NCBI RefSeq assembly: GCF_000718985.1
Contig: NZ_JODL01000023.1
Coordinates: 1-64,000 of the forward strand
Source: Streptomyces megasporus
GTDB lineage: Bacteria; Actinomycetota; Actinomycetes; Streptomycetales; Streptomycetaceae
Direction: 5' to 3'
Length of the DNA stretch: 64,000 bases
Shown here: positions 25,704-34,746 of the stretch, piece by piece
Numbering within the stretch: the stretch's first letter is position 1
Layout of the letters: each line of letters begins with the position of its first letter
Program-made: the position numbers and the translations under genes
The notes under the pieces: generated by a model
Told to the model about the DNA's origin: nothing
Databases searched by the model: none
Seen by the model: the letters and a program-made list of their open reading frames with translations, nothing else

Positions 25704-27113
25704 TCGCGACACCGTCTGCCCGTAGGGGCCGACCGGCTCGCGGTGCCACCAGGCGCCCGTGGCCCTCCGCTCCCGCCGGGTGGTGAAGCGGTAGCGGTAC
25801 AGCAGAGCGCGCACATGGCGGGGCGGATCGACGGGGAAGGGATTGACGCGCAGCAGACGCAGCGTGTCCGGATCGTTCTCCACCAGCTTCCGCAGCAGCC
25901 GGGTGAACCAGGGGGCCGCGTAGGAGGGCGAGAGCGCGGCGAACCACATCAGCCAGTCCAGACGCAGGTGGTACGGCGCGTACTGTCGGGGCAGCCGGCG
26001 CACGTCCCCCGGCTTGCCCTTGAACTCGTACTCCCGCCACCGCGTCTCCTCGGTGACGTGCTCCTCGTCGGTGCCCTCGATCACCACCTCGTGACGCAGC
26101 CGGGTCACACTGCCGAAGGCGCCGTAGGTGTTGACCAGGTGGAGGGGGTTGAAGGAGCGGTTCATCTCCTGGCGACTCGAGACCAGGTTGCGCACCGGCC
26201 ACCAACTGAGCACCGCCACCAGTGCCGAGACCCCGATGACGGCGGCGACGAACCACGGCGGCACCTGACCGTACTCCCGGGTGCCCGCGACGGGGGAACC
26301 GTCCACGGCGGACAGGGCGAGCACGATCGTGAGCCAGTTGAGCCAGGAGAAGTTGCCGGACGCCACCAGCCACAACTGGGTGACGATCATGATCAGCGCG
26401 GCGACGGTCGCGACCGGCTGCGGGGCGAACAGCAGGAAGGGGAGGCCGAGCTGGGTGACGTGGTTCGCCGCGGCCTCCACCCGGTGCAGCGGCTTGGGCA
26501 GGTGGTGGAAGAACCAGCTCAACGGTCCCGGCATCGGCTGGGTCTCGTGGTGGTGGTAGAGGCAGGTCAGCCGGCGCCAGCAGGGGTCGCCGCGCCACTT
26601 GATCAGCCCCGCGCCGAACTCCACCCGGAACAGCAGCCACCGCATCAGCAGGAGCACCAGCATCGGCGGGGCCACGTCCTCGTTGCCCAGGAAGATCGCG
26701 AGGAAGCCCGCCTCCAGCAGCAGCGACTCCCAGCCGAAGGCGTACCAGGTCTGTCCGACGTTGACGATCGACAGGTAGAGCGCCCACAGCAGCGCCCACA
26801 TCAGCATGGACACGAACAGGGGCACCCGATCGGCGGCGCCCAGCAGCACCGCCGCCGACAGTGCCGCGCCGCCCCAGGCCACGGTCGCGAAGAGACGGTC
26901 GGAGTAGCGCAGGTGGAACAGGCCGGGGGAGGCGCGGAAGGGGGTGCGGCGCAGGAAGTCCGGCACCGGTGTCAGACCGCGCTCGCCGATCAACGCCCGG
27001 AACTGCAGGGCCGCCGAGACGAACGCGACGAGGTAGATCGCCGCCAGAGCCCGCTGGAGGACCAGCCGGCTCAGCCAGTACTCGGGTGCCTCGAACCACT
27101 CCATGGCGGACAT
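25683..27113 (-). CDS. Lipase maturation factor (LMF1) family membrane protein
   Basis: A polytopic membrane protein of 476 residues with about eight predicted helices in the first ~340. The LMF1-type central block is present: VGQTWYAFGWESLLLEAGF, RVEFGAGLIKWRGDPCW and LTCLYHHHETQPMP. It ends in a soluble domain containing EYEFKGKPGDVRRLPRQYAPYHLRLDW and FTRLLRKLVENDP. In animals LMF1 helps lipases fold in the ER; the role of the bacterial homologues is not known. The start is uncertain among ATG 27113, ATG 27104 and GTG 27122; 27113 has a GGGTGG-like site. Confidence 0.85.
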   Translation of the reverse strand: MSAMEWFEAPEYWLSRLVLQRALAAIYLVAFVSAALQFRALIGERGLTPVPDFLRRTPFRASPGLFHLRYSDRLFATVAWGGAALSAAVLLGAADRVPLFVSMLMWALLWALYLSIVNVGQTWYAFGWESLLLEAGFLAIFLGNEDVAPPMLVLLLMRWLLFRVEFGAGLIKWRGDPCWRRLTCLYHHHETQPMPGPLSWFFHHLPKPLHRVEAAANHVTQLGLPFLLFAPQPVATVAALIMIVTQLWLVASGNFSWLNWLTIVLALSAVDGSPVAGTREYGQVPPWFVAAVIGVSALVAVLSWWPVRNLVSSRQEMNRSFNPLHLVNTYGAFGSVTRLRHEVVIEGTDEEHVTEETRWREYEFKGKPGDVRRLPRQYAPYHLRLDWLMWFAALSPSYAAPWFTRLLRKLVENDPDTLRLLRVNPFPVDPPRHVRALLYRYRFTTRRERRATGAWWHREPVGPYGQTVSRGAGEGP

Positions 27114-27252
27114 GGGTACCACCCGGCGACACCGTCATGCGACGGCACCGGGTGGCACCGCGGGGCCGTCCGGGTGGGCGCGACCGGTGGGTTCCCGCCG
27201 GTCGCCGACGCGCCTGCGGTCGCGGACCGCCGCGGAACCCTAGCGTGACCTC

Positions 27253-28400
27253 ATGCGCGTACTGGTGACCGGAGGAGCGGGCTTCATCGGCTCGCACGTC
27301 GTCGACGCCCTGCGCACGGCGGGGCACGAACCCGTCGTGCTCGACACCGCCCCCGCCGACCCGGGCATCCTCGGCGACGTCCGCGACGCGGAGACGGTGG
27401 CACGGGCCCTGCGCGGGGTGGACGCGGTCTGCCACCAGGCCGCGATGGTCGGCCTGGGCAAGGGCGTCGCCGACGCCCCCGCGTACGTGGGCGTCAACGA
27501 TCTGGGCACCGCCGTGCTGTTGGCGGAGGCGGCCCGGGCGGGCGTGCGGCGCCTGGTGCTGGCCGGGTCGATGGTGGTCTACGGCGAGGGACGGTACGTC
27601 TGCGCCCGCCACGGGACCTGGACGCCGGCCGCTTCGAACCGCCCTGCCCACACTGCGGCGCGGCCCTGGAGCCCGGCCTGGTCGACGAGGACGCCCCGGC
27701 CGATCCGCGCAACGTCTACGCCACGACCAAACTGGCGCAGGAACACCTGGCGGCGGCCTGGGCCCGCTCGACCGGCGGACGGGTGATCAGCCTGCGCTAC
27801 CACAACGTCTACGGCGACGGGATGCCGCGCGACACCCCCTACGCCGGGGTGGCCTCCTTCTTCCGCTCCGCCCTGGAGCGGGGCGAGCCCCCGCGGGTCT
27901 TCGAGGACGGCGCGCAGCGTCGGGACTTCGTCCACGTCGTGGACGTCGCGGCGGCCAACGTGGCGGCCCTCGAGGCGCTCGACGAGCGACCGGAGGGGAC
28001 CTCGCGCGCGTACAACACCGGCAGCGGCGAGCCCCACACCGTCGGCGAGATGGCCCGCGCGCTGGCGGCGGCCTTCGGCGGGCCCGAACCGGTGGTGACG
28101 GGGGAGTACCGGCTGGGCGACGTCCGGCACATCACCGCCTCCTCCGAGCGGCTCCGCCGCGAGCTGGGCTGGAAACCGACGGTGGGATTCACCGAGGGAA
28201 TGGCCCGCTTCGCGCAGGAGCGGCTGAGGGAGCCGCCGAGAGCGGCCGGGCCGGGCGCCGGGGGAGGCGCTGCCGGCGGGGCGATCCCGAAGGGCGACGA
28301 AGGGCGGCGGGAACGCGCGGACGCCGCCGGTGGGGCCTTCGGAGGCGGGTGGCCGCGTTCCCCGGAGCGCCTGCCCGACAGACCGCTTCCGTTCTCGTAG
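27253..28400 (+). pseudogene. NAD-dependent epimerase/dehydratase, frameshifted
   Basis: Extended-SDR sugar epimerase split over two frames. The first part (from ATG 27253) has the NAD motif GGAGFIGSHV and runs to VYGEGRYVCARHG. From about 27615 the second frame continues with FEPPCPHCGAALEPGL, then DPRNVYATTKLAQEHL (catalytic YxxxK), RYHNVYGDGMPRD and the C-terminal substrate domain. The break near 27600-27615 probably includes a deletion of roughly ten codons, because related proteins carry extra residues between the two Cys-containing segments. The Cys/His insert (CARH...CPHCG) looks like a zinc-binding loop. It heads a sugar-modification operon; the frameshift could also be a sequencing error. 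Confidence 0.8.
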
Positions 28401-28409
28401 GTGAGGGAG

Positions 28410-29075
28410 ATGACCGACCCCACACTCCTTCGCGGGGAGATCGTGCTGCCCTGCCTGAACGAGGCCCGGGCCCTGCCCTGGGTGCTGTCCCGGATCCCGG
28501 ACGGCTGGCGCGCCGTCGTGGTCGACAACGGTTCGACGGACGGTTCGGCGGAGATCGCGCGGAAGCTCGGGGCCCGCGTGGTCCACGAACCGCGCCGCGG
28601 CTTCGGCGCCGCCTGCCACGCCGGGCTGCTCGCCGCCGAGGCGAAGATCGTCGCCTTCTGCGACTGCGACGCCTCCCTGGACCCCGCCGAAGCGGAGCGG
28701 ATCGCCGCCCCCGTGCGGGAGGGCACGGCCGACCTCGTCCTGGCGCGCCGCCGCCCCACCGGGCGAGGCGCCTGGCCGCTGCACGCGCGGGTCGGCAACC
28801 GGGCCCTGGCCCGGATGGTGCGCCGCCGCACCGGGCTGCGCCTGCACGACCTGGGTCCGCTGCGGGCCGCGCGGCGCCGGGAGCTGCTGGAACTGGGACT
28901 GACCGACCGACGCAGCGGCTACCCGCTGCAGATGGTGGTCCGCGCGGCCGACGCCGGGTGGCGCGTGACGGAGACCGAGGTCGTCTACCGGCCGCGCACC
29001 GGACGCTCGAAGGTCACCGGCACCTGGCGCGGCACCTGGCAGGCCGTCAACGACATGCGGATGGTGCTGCGGTGA
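28410..29075 (+). CDS. Family 2 glycosyltransferase
   Basis: A GT-A-fold glycosyltransferase of 221 residues. IVLPCLNEARALPWVL begins the nucleotide-binding fold, VVVDNGSTDGS is the GT2 motif, and FCDCDASLDP carries the DxD-like metal site near 85-95. The C-terminal YPLQMVVRAADAGWRVTE and RTGRSKVTGTW resemble dolichyl-phosphate/polyprenyl-phosphate type GT2 enzymes. ATG 28410 has GTGAGGGA directly upstream. Its TGA overlaps the GTG of the next gene. Second in the epimerase/GT2/DUF2064/methyltransferase operon. Confidence 0.88.
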   Translation: MTDPTLLRGEIVLPCLNEARALPWVLSRIPDGWRAVVVDNGSTDGSAEIARKLGARVVHEPRRGFGAACHAGLLAAEAKIVAFCDCDASLDPAEAERIAAPVREGTADLVLARRRPTGRGAWPLHARVGNRALARMVRRRTGLRLHDLGPLRAARRRELLELGLTDRRSGYPLQMVVRAADAGWRVTETEVVYRPRTGRSKVTGTWRGTWQAVNDMRMVLR

Positions 29076-29737
29076 GCCCGTCGCGCGCCCCGGACGTCGG
29101 GGGAGCGGGGACCACGGCCCTGGTGATCGCCAAGGAACCGGTGCCGGGGCGGGTCAAGACCCGGCTCACCCCGCCCTTCACCCCCGTCGAGGCCGCCCGG
29201 CTGGCCGAGGCCGCACTCGTCGACACCCTGACGGCCGTGGCGGCGCTGCCCGTCCGGCGCCGGGTGCTGGTGCTCGACGGGCGGCCCGGCCCCTGGCTGC
29301 CGGACGGCTACGAGGTGCTGCCCCAGTGCGCGGGCGGGCTGGACGAGCGGATCGCCGGCGCCTTCGCGGCGTGCGACGGACCCGCCCTGCTGGTGGGCAT
29401 GGACACCCCGCAACTCACCGCCGCCCCGCTCGCCCCGGTGCTCGCGCCGGACGGCTGGTCGGTGTGCGACGCCTGGTTCGGGCCCGCGGCCGACGGCGGC
29501 TTCTGGGCGCTGGGCCTGGCCGACCCCGACCCGGACCTGGTGCGCGGCGTGCCGATGTCCACCGAACACACCGGGGCCCGTCAGCGGCGCCGCCTGCTGG
29601 ACGCCGGACTGACCGTCGGGGACCTGCCGGTGCTGCGGGACGTGGACACCGCCGAGGACGCGGCCGAGATCGCCGCGCGCACCGACGGCCGCTTCGCCGC
29701 CGAACACGCCCGACTGCGACAGACGGTGCTCCGGTGA
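29072..29737 (+). CDS. DUF2064 / TIGR04282-type glycosyltransferase-like protein
   Basis: A 221-residue protein of the DUF2064 family, a nucleotidyl/glycosyl-transferase-like GT-A fold (TIGR04282 was named for arsenosugar biosynthesis, but the family is broader). Signature segments are VIAKEPVPGRVKTRLTPP at the N-terminus, GLDERIAGAF, LLVGMDTPQL near 105 and GPAADGGFWALGL near 140, then MSTEHTGARQ. GTG 29072 overlaps the previous stop (GTGA), and its own stop overlaps the following GTG in the same way, so the three genes are translationally coupled. Confidence 0.87.
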   Translation: MSPSRAPDVGGAGTTALVIAKEPVPGRVKTRLTPPFTPVEAARLAEAALVDTLTAVAALPVRRRVLVLDGRPGPWLPDGYEVLPQCAGGLDERIAGAFAACDGPALLVGMDTPQLTAAPLAPVLAPDGWSVCDAWFGPAADGGFWALGLADPDPDLVRGVPMSTEHTGARQRRRLLDAGLTVGDLPVLRDVDTAEDAAEIAARTDGRFAAEHARLRQTVLR

Positions 29738-30561
29738 CGGCCTCGTCCGCCCCGGCCCCCGGCACGAGATCCGCGGACCGCGCGGAACCGGCGGAGGCCG
29801 GACGTCCCGCGGACCACCTCTCCTGGTGCGCCGACCCCTACGCCCGCGCCCTCCGCACCGGCCGCGGCCCCCTCTTCCTGCGTCGCACGGACGGCCGGCT
29901 GCTGCCCCTGGAGGTCGAGCGCTGGTGCGCCGGCGCGGACGAGGCCGACCGGACGGTGCTGCGGCGCTGCACCGGCGCCGTCCTCGACATCGGCTGCGGA
30001 CCCGGCCGCATGGTCGCCGCCCTGACCGCGCCGGGCAGGACCGTCCTGGGCATCGACCCCGCGCCGGCCGCCGTCGCCCGCACCCGCGACCTGGGCGGGG
30101 CCGCGCTGTGCCGCTCGGTGTTCGACCCGCTCCCGGGCGAGGGGCGCTGGGACAGTGCCCTGCTGCTCGACGGAAACATCGGAATAGGCGGCGACCCGGC
30201 CGCCCTGCTGGCCAGGGTGGGCCGACTCCTCGCCCCGGACGGAGTGCTGCTGGCCGAGGCGGCGCCGGCCGAGGTCGAGGAGCGGATGGAGGTGCGGTTG
30301 GACGACGGCCGCGGCGACACGGACCCCGACCGGCACGGCCCCTTCTTCCCCTGGTCCCGGCTGGGCCGGACGGCCCTGCGCGCACGGGCGGAGGCGGAGG
30401 GGTGGACGGTGGCGGAGGAGTGGGACGCCCGCGGGCGCTTCTTCCTCGCCCTGCGGCCCGGCCGCGATGCGCGGACCGTGCGGGGCGCGGCGGAAGCGGA
30501 GCGGCGGATTCGAGGACGAGGACGGGGAGGAGACGGGGGACACGGCGTCACCAGCCGGTGA
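29734..30561 (+). CDS. Class I SAM-dependent methyltransferase
   Basis: A 275-residue Rossmann methyltransferase with motif I VLDIGCGPGRMVAAL near 82-96, motif II GIDPAPAAV, a DSALLLDGNIGIGGDP post-I region and LLAPDGVLLAEAAP. The N-terminal ~80 residues include DPYARALRTGRGPLFLRR, seen in the same gene context in other actinomycetes. The last ~25 residues are Arg/Gly-rich. GTG 29734 is coupled to the preceding gene. Its end overlaps the 3' end of the convergent membrane protein gene by 14 bp. By context it probably methylates a sugar or glycolipid made by the neighbours (inference). Confidence 0.85.
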   Translation: MTASSAPAPGTRSADRAEPAEAGRPADHLSWCADPYARALRTGRGPLFLRRTDGRLLPLEVERWCAGADEADRTVLRRCTGAVLDIGCGPGRMVAALTAPGRTVLGIDPAPAAVARTRDLGGAALCRSVFDPLPGEGRWDSALLLDGNIGIGGDPAALLARVGRLLAPDGVLLAEAAPAEVEERMEVRLDDGRGDTDPDRHGPFFPWSRLGRTALRARAEAEGWTVAEEWDARGRFFLALRPGRDARTVRGAAEAERRIRGRGRGGDGGHGVTSR

Positions 30562-31933
30562 TGAACAGGTGGTTGACGGCCAGTGCCGACGCCGCCTGGG
30601 CGCCGAGCCACCAGCGGCGGCCCCGCTCGGGCAGCAGCGCGGCGGCGGGCAGCAGCCACAGCGTGAACGGCAGCCAGATGCGCTCGGTCTCGGCCTTGCT
30701 CATCCCCGACAGGTCCGCGACCAGCACGGCGCACAGCACGCCCGCCAACAGCACCACCAGGGCGCCGCGCCGCACCTCCGCCGCCCGCCGCAACCCGGCC
30801 ACCGTGGCCGCCCCCACCACCGCGACCTGCGCGGCGAGGTTGGCCCACACGTAGTACGAGTACGGCCGCACCCCCGCCGCGCCCTGGTAGTAGCGCTCGA
30901 CCAGCGTGGTGTAGCCCTCGTACCACCAGAACCCGGCCGCGGTGAACACCACCACCCAGGGCACCGTCCCCAGCAGGACGTACGGCACCGGCCGCGCGGT
31001 GCGGGCCACGACCAGCACGGCCACCGCGGGCAATACCATCAGCGTCAGCCCGTAGGAGAGGTAGAACGTCCAGCCCAGCAGCAGGCCCGAGCCCAGCGCG
31101 ACGGCGCGCGGCGCCCGCACGGCGCGGCCGGCCGACAGCGCCAGCAGGGCGACGGCCCAGGCGGCGACGGCGGCGAAGTACCCGTCGGCCGAGACGCCCA
31201 CCCAGATCGCGGCCGGGGCCAGGACGAGGAAGGGCGCCGCCCGCCGCGCGGTCCCCTCGCCGCACAGCGTCCGCAGCGTCACCAGCACCGCCACCGTGGC
31301 CGAGGTGCCGACGGTGACGCACCAGGCCGCCGCCCAGCCGCCGCCCGCCAGGCCGATCCGGTCCAGCCCGACGAAGGTCAGCAGCGCGCCCGGCGGGTGC
31401 CCGGCGACGTGGGCGGGCCAGTTGTCGGGGGCGTCCAGGAGGATGTGGTCGGTGAAGGTGCGCAGGGTGGCCCCGATGTCGTGGACGTCGTCGACCGACC
31501 GCAGGTACTCGTGCTTCGACGTCAACTGCCCCGCGACCCCGTGCCGCCAGCCGTCGACGAGCGCCAGCGACCACGTCCAGGCCATCGCCCCGCCCCAGGC
31601 GACGAGGAGCAGCCGCCGCCAGGGCAGCCGGTGGGCCAGCGGCGGGCCGTACGCGACGGCCAGGGCGGCGAACGTCAGGGCCGCGGGGGTGCCCGGCCCG
31701 ACGTGGGGCTCCCAGCGCGCGTACAGCGGAGGCCAGCGCAGCAGCAGCGTGTCGGCGGTGTGGAGGAGGTGGCCGACGAGGGCCGCGACGGCGAACAGGG
31801 CGAGGGCCGCGCCGACCGCGCACAGGTCCCGGCGCGTCCGTCGGGCGGGGTGTGGAGGGGGATCGGAGTGCGGGCTCGGAACCGGGGCATCAGGCGGGGG
31901 AGTGTGTTCTCGGTGGAGGGGGGAAGCGCTCAC
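30548..31933 (-). CDS. Polytopic membrane protein, GT-C-like
   Basis: About 461 residues with ten or more hydrophobic helices. A luminal-type loop after the first helices, containing LTSKHEYLRSVDDVHDIGATLRTF and VAGHPPGALL, is characteristic of GT-C-like proteins of the mannosyl/arabinosyltransferase superfamily in actinobacteria. ATERIWLPFTLWLLPA-like sequence near the C-terminus supports this. The Pro/Arg-rich cytoplasmic N-terminus makes the start uncertain: GTG 31933 (behind GAGGCGA), 31942 and 31990 are all in frame. Convergent with the methyltransferase gene; possibly the membrane transferase of the same glycan pathway. Confidence 0.72.
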   Translation of the reverse strand: MSASPLHREHTPPPDAPVPSPHSDPPPHPARRTRRDLCAVGAALALFAVAALVGHLLHTADTLLLRWPPLYARWEPHVGPGTPAALTFAALAVAYGPPLAHRLPWRRLLLVAWGGAMAWTWSLALVDGWRHGVAGQLTSKHEYLRSVDDVHDIGATLRTFTDHILLDAPDNWPAHVAGHPPGALLTFVGLDRIGLAGGGWAAAWCVTVGTSATVAVLVTLRTLCGEGTARRAAPFLVLAPAAIWVGVSADGYFAAVAAWAVALLALSAGRAVRAPRAVALGSGLLLGWTFYLSYGLTLMVLPAVAVLVVARTARPVPYVLLGTVPWVVVFTAAGFWWYEGYTTLVERYYQGAAGVRPYSYYVWANLAAQVAVVGAATVAGLRRAAEVRRGALVVLLAGVLCAVLVADLSGMSKAETERIWLPFTLWLLPAAALLPERGRRWWLGAQAASALAVNHLFITGW

Positions 31934-32070
31934 TCGCCTCACGCTAGGCGGGGCCGGCGCGCCCGGTGGCGCGGCGCGAGCGGGTGTCACCGGGCCGCCG
32001 GACCCCCACCCGGCGGTGGCGGTCGGCGTCGTCGTTGACCGGAGAACGCCCGAACCGTAAGTTGCCTGGA

Positions 32071-32084
32071 GAAAGCGCTTACTG
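32071..32084. promoter_or_regulatory. LacI-type operator-like palindrome upstream of CE7 esterase gene
   Basis: GAAAGCGCTTACTG with the perfect core AAGCGCTT at 32073-32080, 27 bp before the esterase ATG. AGCGCT-centred palindromes are typical LacI-family (CebR-like) operators in Streptomyces. A near-identical site precedes the GH95 gene at 58991. Confidence 0.6.
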
Positions 32085-32106
32085 CGACGAGGGGACGGAC
32101 ATCCGC

Positions 32107-33096
32107 ATGCCGCTGACCGATCTTCCGCTGGAAGAACTGCGCGCCTACCGGCCCGAGGTGGCCGAACCCGAGGACTTCGACGCCTTCTGGTCCAAGACCC
32201 TCACCGCGGCCCGGTCCGCGACCTTCGGCCCGGCGGAGTACCGGCGGATCGAGGACGCCCCGTTGCACACCGTGGAGGTGTACGACGCGCGCTTCCCCGG
32301 CTGGGACGGCCAACCCGTCGCGGCCTGGCTGATCCTGCCGCGCGGCGCGCGCCGGCCGCTGCCCGCCGTGGTCAACTACATCGGCTACAGCGGCGGACGC
32401 GGCCTGTACATCGAGCACCTGCTGTGGAGCGCGGCCGGTTACGCCACCCTCGTCGTCGACAGTCGGGGCCAGGGCCACGACACCCCCGACCCGGATCCGG
32501 CGACCACCCCGCAGTACGTCGGCGGCTTCATGACCCGCGGCCTGGACGACCCCGCCCACCACTACTACCGGCGGCTGATGACCGATTGCGTGCGCGCGGT
32601 GGACGCGGTGCGCGAGCACCCGGCGGTGGACCCGGAGCGGGTGGTGGTCGCCGGCGGCAGCCAGGGCGGCGGACTGGCCCTGGCGGTGGCCGGGCTGGTC
32701 CCGGAGAAAGTGGCGGCGGCGCTGGTGGACGTGCCGTTCCTGTGCCACTTCCGGCGCGGCGCCGAACTGGCCTCGGTCGGGCCCTACCCGGAGATCGCCC
32801 ACTATCTGGGCGTCCACAAGCGCGTCGACCCCGACGCCGTCTTCGCCACCCTGAACTACTTCGACGGGCTGCACTTCGCGCGCCGCGCCACGGCCCCCGC
32901 CCTGTTCAGCGTCGCCCTGATGGACCCGGTCTGCCCGCCGTCGACGGTCTTCGCCGCCTACCACCGCTACGCGGGGGAGGGCAAGGACATCCGCGTGTGG
33001 CACTTCGGCGACCACGCCGGAGGCCGCTCCTCGCAGCAGCACGAGCAGTTGCTGTGGCTGCGCGAGCGCGGCCTGGCCCCCGAGACGGCCGGGTGA
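32107..33096 (+). CDS. Acetylxylan esterase / cephalosporin-C deacetylase family (CE7)
   Basis: A cytosolic alpha/beta-hydrolase of 329 residues in carbohydrate esterase family 7, which removes acetyl groups from xylo-oligosaccharides and cephalosporin C. The N-terminal EELRAYRPEVAEPEDFDAFW is typical. The oxyanion/RGQ motif reads VVDSRGQGHDTPD; the nucleophile elbow is GGSQGG with Ser185; Asp lies in ALMDPVCPPS; and His is in FGDHAGG near the end. There is no signal peptide. ATG 32107 lies downstream of an AGCGCT palindrome, so sugar-responsive repression is likely. It fits with the xylose genes at 52-56 kb. Confidence 0.9.
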   Translation: MPLTDLPLEELRAYRPEVAEPEDFDAFWSKTLTAARSATFGPAEYRRIEDAPLHTVEVYDARFPGWDGQPVAAWLILPRGARRPLPAVVNYIGYSGGRGLYIEHLLWSAAGYATLVVDSRGQGHDTPDPDPATTPQYVGGFMTRGLDDPAHHYYRRLMTDCVRAVDAVREHPAVDPERVVVAGGSQGGGLALAVAGLVPEKVAAALVDVPFLCHFRRGAELASVGPYPEIAHYLGVHKRVDPDAVFATLNYFDGLHFARRATAPALFSVALMDPVCPPSTVFAAYHRYAGEGKDIRVWHFGDHAGGRSSQQHEQLLWLRERGLAPETAG

Positions 33097-33183
33097 TCGG
33101 ATCGGGGCGCGACACGACGGAGGCGCCGCGCGCCGCGGGAGACATCCGGGGTCCGGGCGGGTGCGCGGGCCGGTCGGCCCGGA

Positions 33184-34455
33184 TCACCCGACGTTCCCGC
33201 GGCGGCCGGCGAGGATCGCGGTGATCTCGTCGGACGCCCGGCGCGCCGCGGTGCGCGGATCGGCTCCCCGGAGCACCGCCGTCTGGTAGCGCTTGATCGG
33301 GTTGTCCTCCTCCAACTCGCCCCAGCGGGGCGAGTTGGGGGTGGCGTGCCCGTTCCGGGCGCCCTCGGCCATCGCCGCGGCGCCGGGGTCGTCCTCCAGC
33401 GCGTCGGCCAGTTCGGTGCTGTTGGGCACCACGCTCATCGTCCGCGCCAACTCCCGCTGCCACTTCTCGCCGGTCAGCAGTTTGACGAAGGCGTACGCCG
33501 CGTCCTGCTCGTCCGCCCGCTCGGGGATGATCAGCACCGAGCCGCCGGTGAAGACCGCGCCCGGGGTGCCCTTCCGCTTGCCGGGGATGGGGAAGAAGCC
33601 GAGTTTTCCGGCCAGCTCGGGGTTGGCCTCGACGATCAGCTCCGCCGCGCCGGGCACGTCGATGAGCTGTGCCGTCTCGCTCTCGGCGAAGACGCCGCGC
33701 TGCTCGGTGTGGGCCTCGTCGGAGTCGACGGGGCCCCGACCGTGGGACTGGAGCTCCCGGTAGAACTCCATCCCGCGCAGGGCCTCGGGGGTGTGGAGCG
33801 CCCCGGTCCACTGACCGCTGCGTTCGACGGCGAGGTCGCCGCCCTCGTCCCAGACGAAGCCCGCCAGGACGTACCAGTTCTGTCCCGGCAGGTAGATGCC
33901 CTGTTGTCCGGGGCGGTCGAGCCGGTCGGTGATCTCGATCCACTCCTCGCGGGTGGTGGGCAAGGAGGTGATCCCGGCGCGTTCGAAGAGGTCCTTGCGG
34001 TAGACGACGACACGGTTGGCGGCGTAGAAGGGGACGCCGTACTGGTACCCGTCGATCTTCCCGGGCTCCTCCAGGCCGGGGAGCCAGTGGTCGCCGCCGA
34101 GGTCGGTGACCTCGACGGTGAGGTTCCTGACGCCGCCCGCCGCCACGTACCGGGCGACCTGGGTGTTGCCCACCTCGATCACGTCCGGGGGGTCGTCGGA
34201 GGCGAGGGCGGCGGTGACCTTCTCCTGGATGCCCGGCCAGTCCTGGACGGTGACCTCCACCTCCACGCCGGGGTTCGACGATGCGAAGTCCCGGACGAGG
34301 GCGTCGGCGAGCTCGTCGGAGAGGCTGCCCCGCATCAGCCAGACATCCAGGGTGTCGGTCTCCTCGTCGACGTCCCCGAGGACGCCGCAGCCACCGAGCA
34401 GCAGAAGGGCCGACAGTGCGGAGACGAGCGGCCTGACGCGATGACGGACGGACAT
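33184..34455 (-). CDS. Sugar ABC transporter substrate-binding lipoprotein (orphan)
   Basis: A 423-residue extracellular solute-binding protein, family 1. The signal peptide is of lipoprotein type with lipobox LLGGC and Cys23 as the lipidated residue. The mature part has DTLDVWLMRGS, ASDDPPDVIEVGNTQVARYV and KLLTGEKWQRELA, resembling DasA/NgcE-like binding proteins. ATG 34455 is chosen because the signal peptide starts there. No permease genes are adjacent, so it must work with permeases encoded elsewhere. A GGTCTAGACC palindrome 80 bp upstream resembles the DasR-responsive element, suggesting a GlcNAc/chitobiose link (inference). Confidence 0.88.
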   Translation of the reverse strand: MSVRHRVRPLVSALSALLLLGGCGVLGDVDEETDTLDVWLMRGSLSDELADALVRDFASSNPGVEVEVTVQDWPGIQEKVTAALASDDPPDVIEVGNTQVARYVAAGGVRNLTVEVTDLGGDHWLPGLEEPGKIDGYQYGVPFYAANRVVVYRKDLFERAGITSLPTTREEWIEITDRLDRPGQQGIYLPGQNWYVLAGFVWDEGGDLAVERSGQWTGALHTPEALRGMEFYRELQSHGRGPVDSDEAHTEQRGVFAESETAQLIDVPGAAELIVEANPELAGKLGFFPIPGKRKGTPGAVFTGGSVLIIPERADEQDAAYAFVKLLTGEKWQRELARTMSVVPNSTELADALEDDPGAAAMAEGARNGHATPNSPRWGELEEDNPIKRYQTAVLRGADPRTAARRASDEITAILAGRRGNVG

Positions 34456-34532
34456 GGTGGATCCCCGAGTGAGATGGCCTGTAGGGCTGGGTGTGGGGGC
34501 CCGAACAGAATTGGCTCGGATCAACAGCAGGT

Positions 34533-34548
34533 CAAGGTCTAGACCTGA
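34533..34548. promoter_or_regulatory. DasR-responsive-element-like palindrome
   Basis: AGGTCTAGACCT (34535-34546) is a perfect 12-bp palindrome whose inner ten bases equal the core of the remembered dre consensus ACTGGTCTAGACCAGT. The outer positions deviate. It lies 80 bp upstream of the sugar-binding lipoprotein start, in its promoter region. Confidence 0.5.
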
Positions 34549-34624
34549 ATGGGGAGGGCTTAACCGGTTCTCATCTCGGATCGTGACCATGGGGTGACCG
34601 GGGAGTGATCGAAGCGTGGCGATT

Positions 34625-34636
34625 GAGAGCGCTTTC
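34625..34636. promoter_or_regulatory. AGCGCT palindrome in the divergent ABC promoter region
   Basis: GAGAGCGCTTTC is an imperfect LacI/CebR-like palindrome with core AGCGCT at 34628-34633, between the minus-strand sugar-binding lipoprotein and the plus-strand peptide-binding lipoprotein. Confidence 0.4.
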
Positions 34637-34746
34637 GGTGTGCGCCGGGCGCATGGCGTGGGATGTGCCGAGACGAACGAAGTGCTCCTGGTGTTTAATT
34701 GCAAGTCGTTCGCAACAACGGTGCGTCGGTGACAGGGATGTGGAGC

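Noticed and set aside
29838..31823. Minus-strand frame covering both the methyltransferase and the membrane protein
   Set aside because: The membrane protein is encoded in a different minus-strand frame with transmembrane helices; this one is low-complexity.
33089..33190. Inverted GGGTGATC / GATCACCC pair between the esterase and the sugar-binding gene
   Set aside because: The 8-bp arms are about 85 bp apart and overlap coding ends; not convincing as a terminator or operator.
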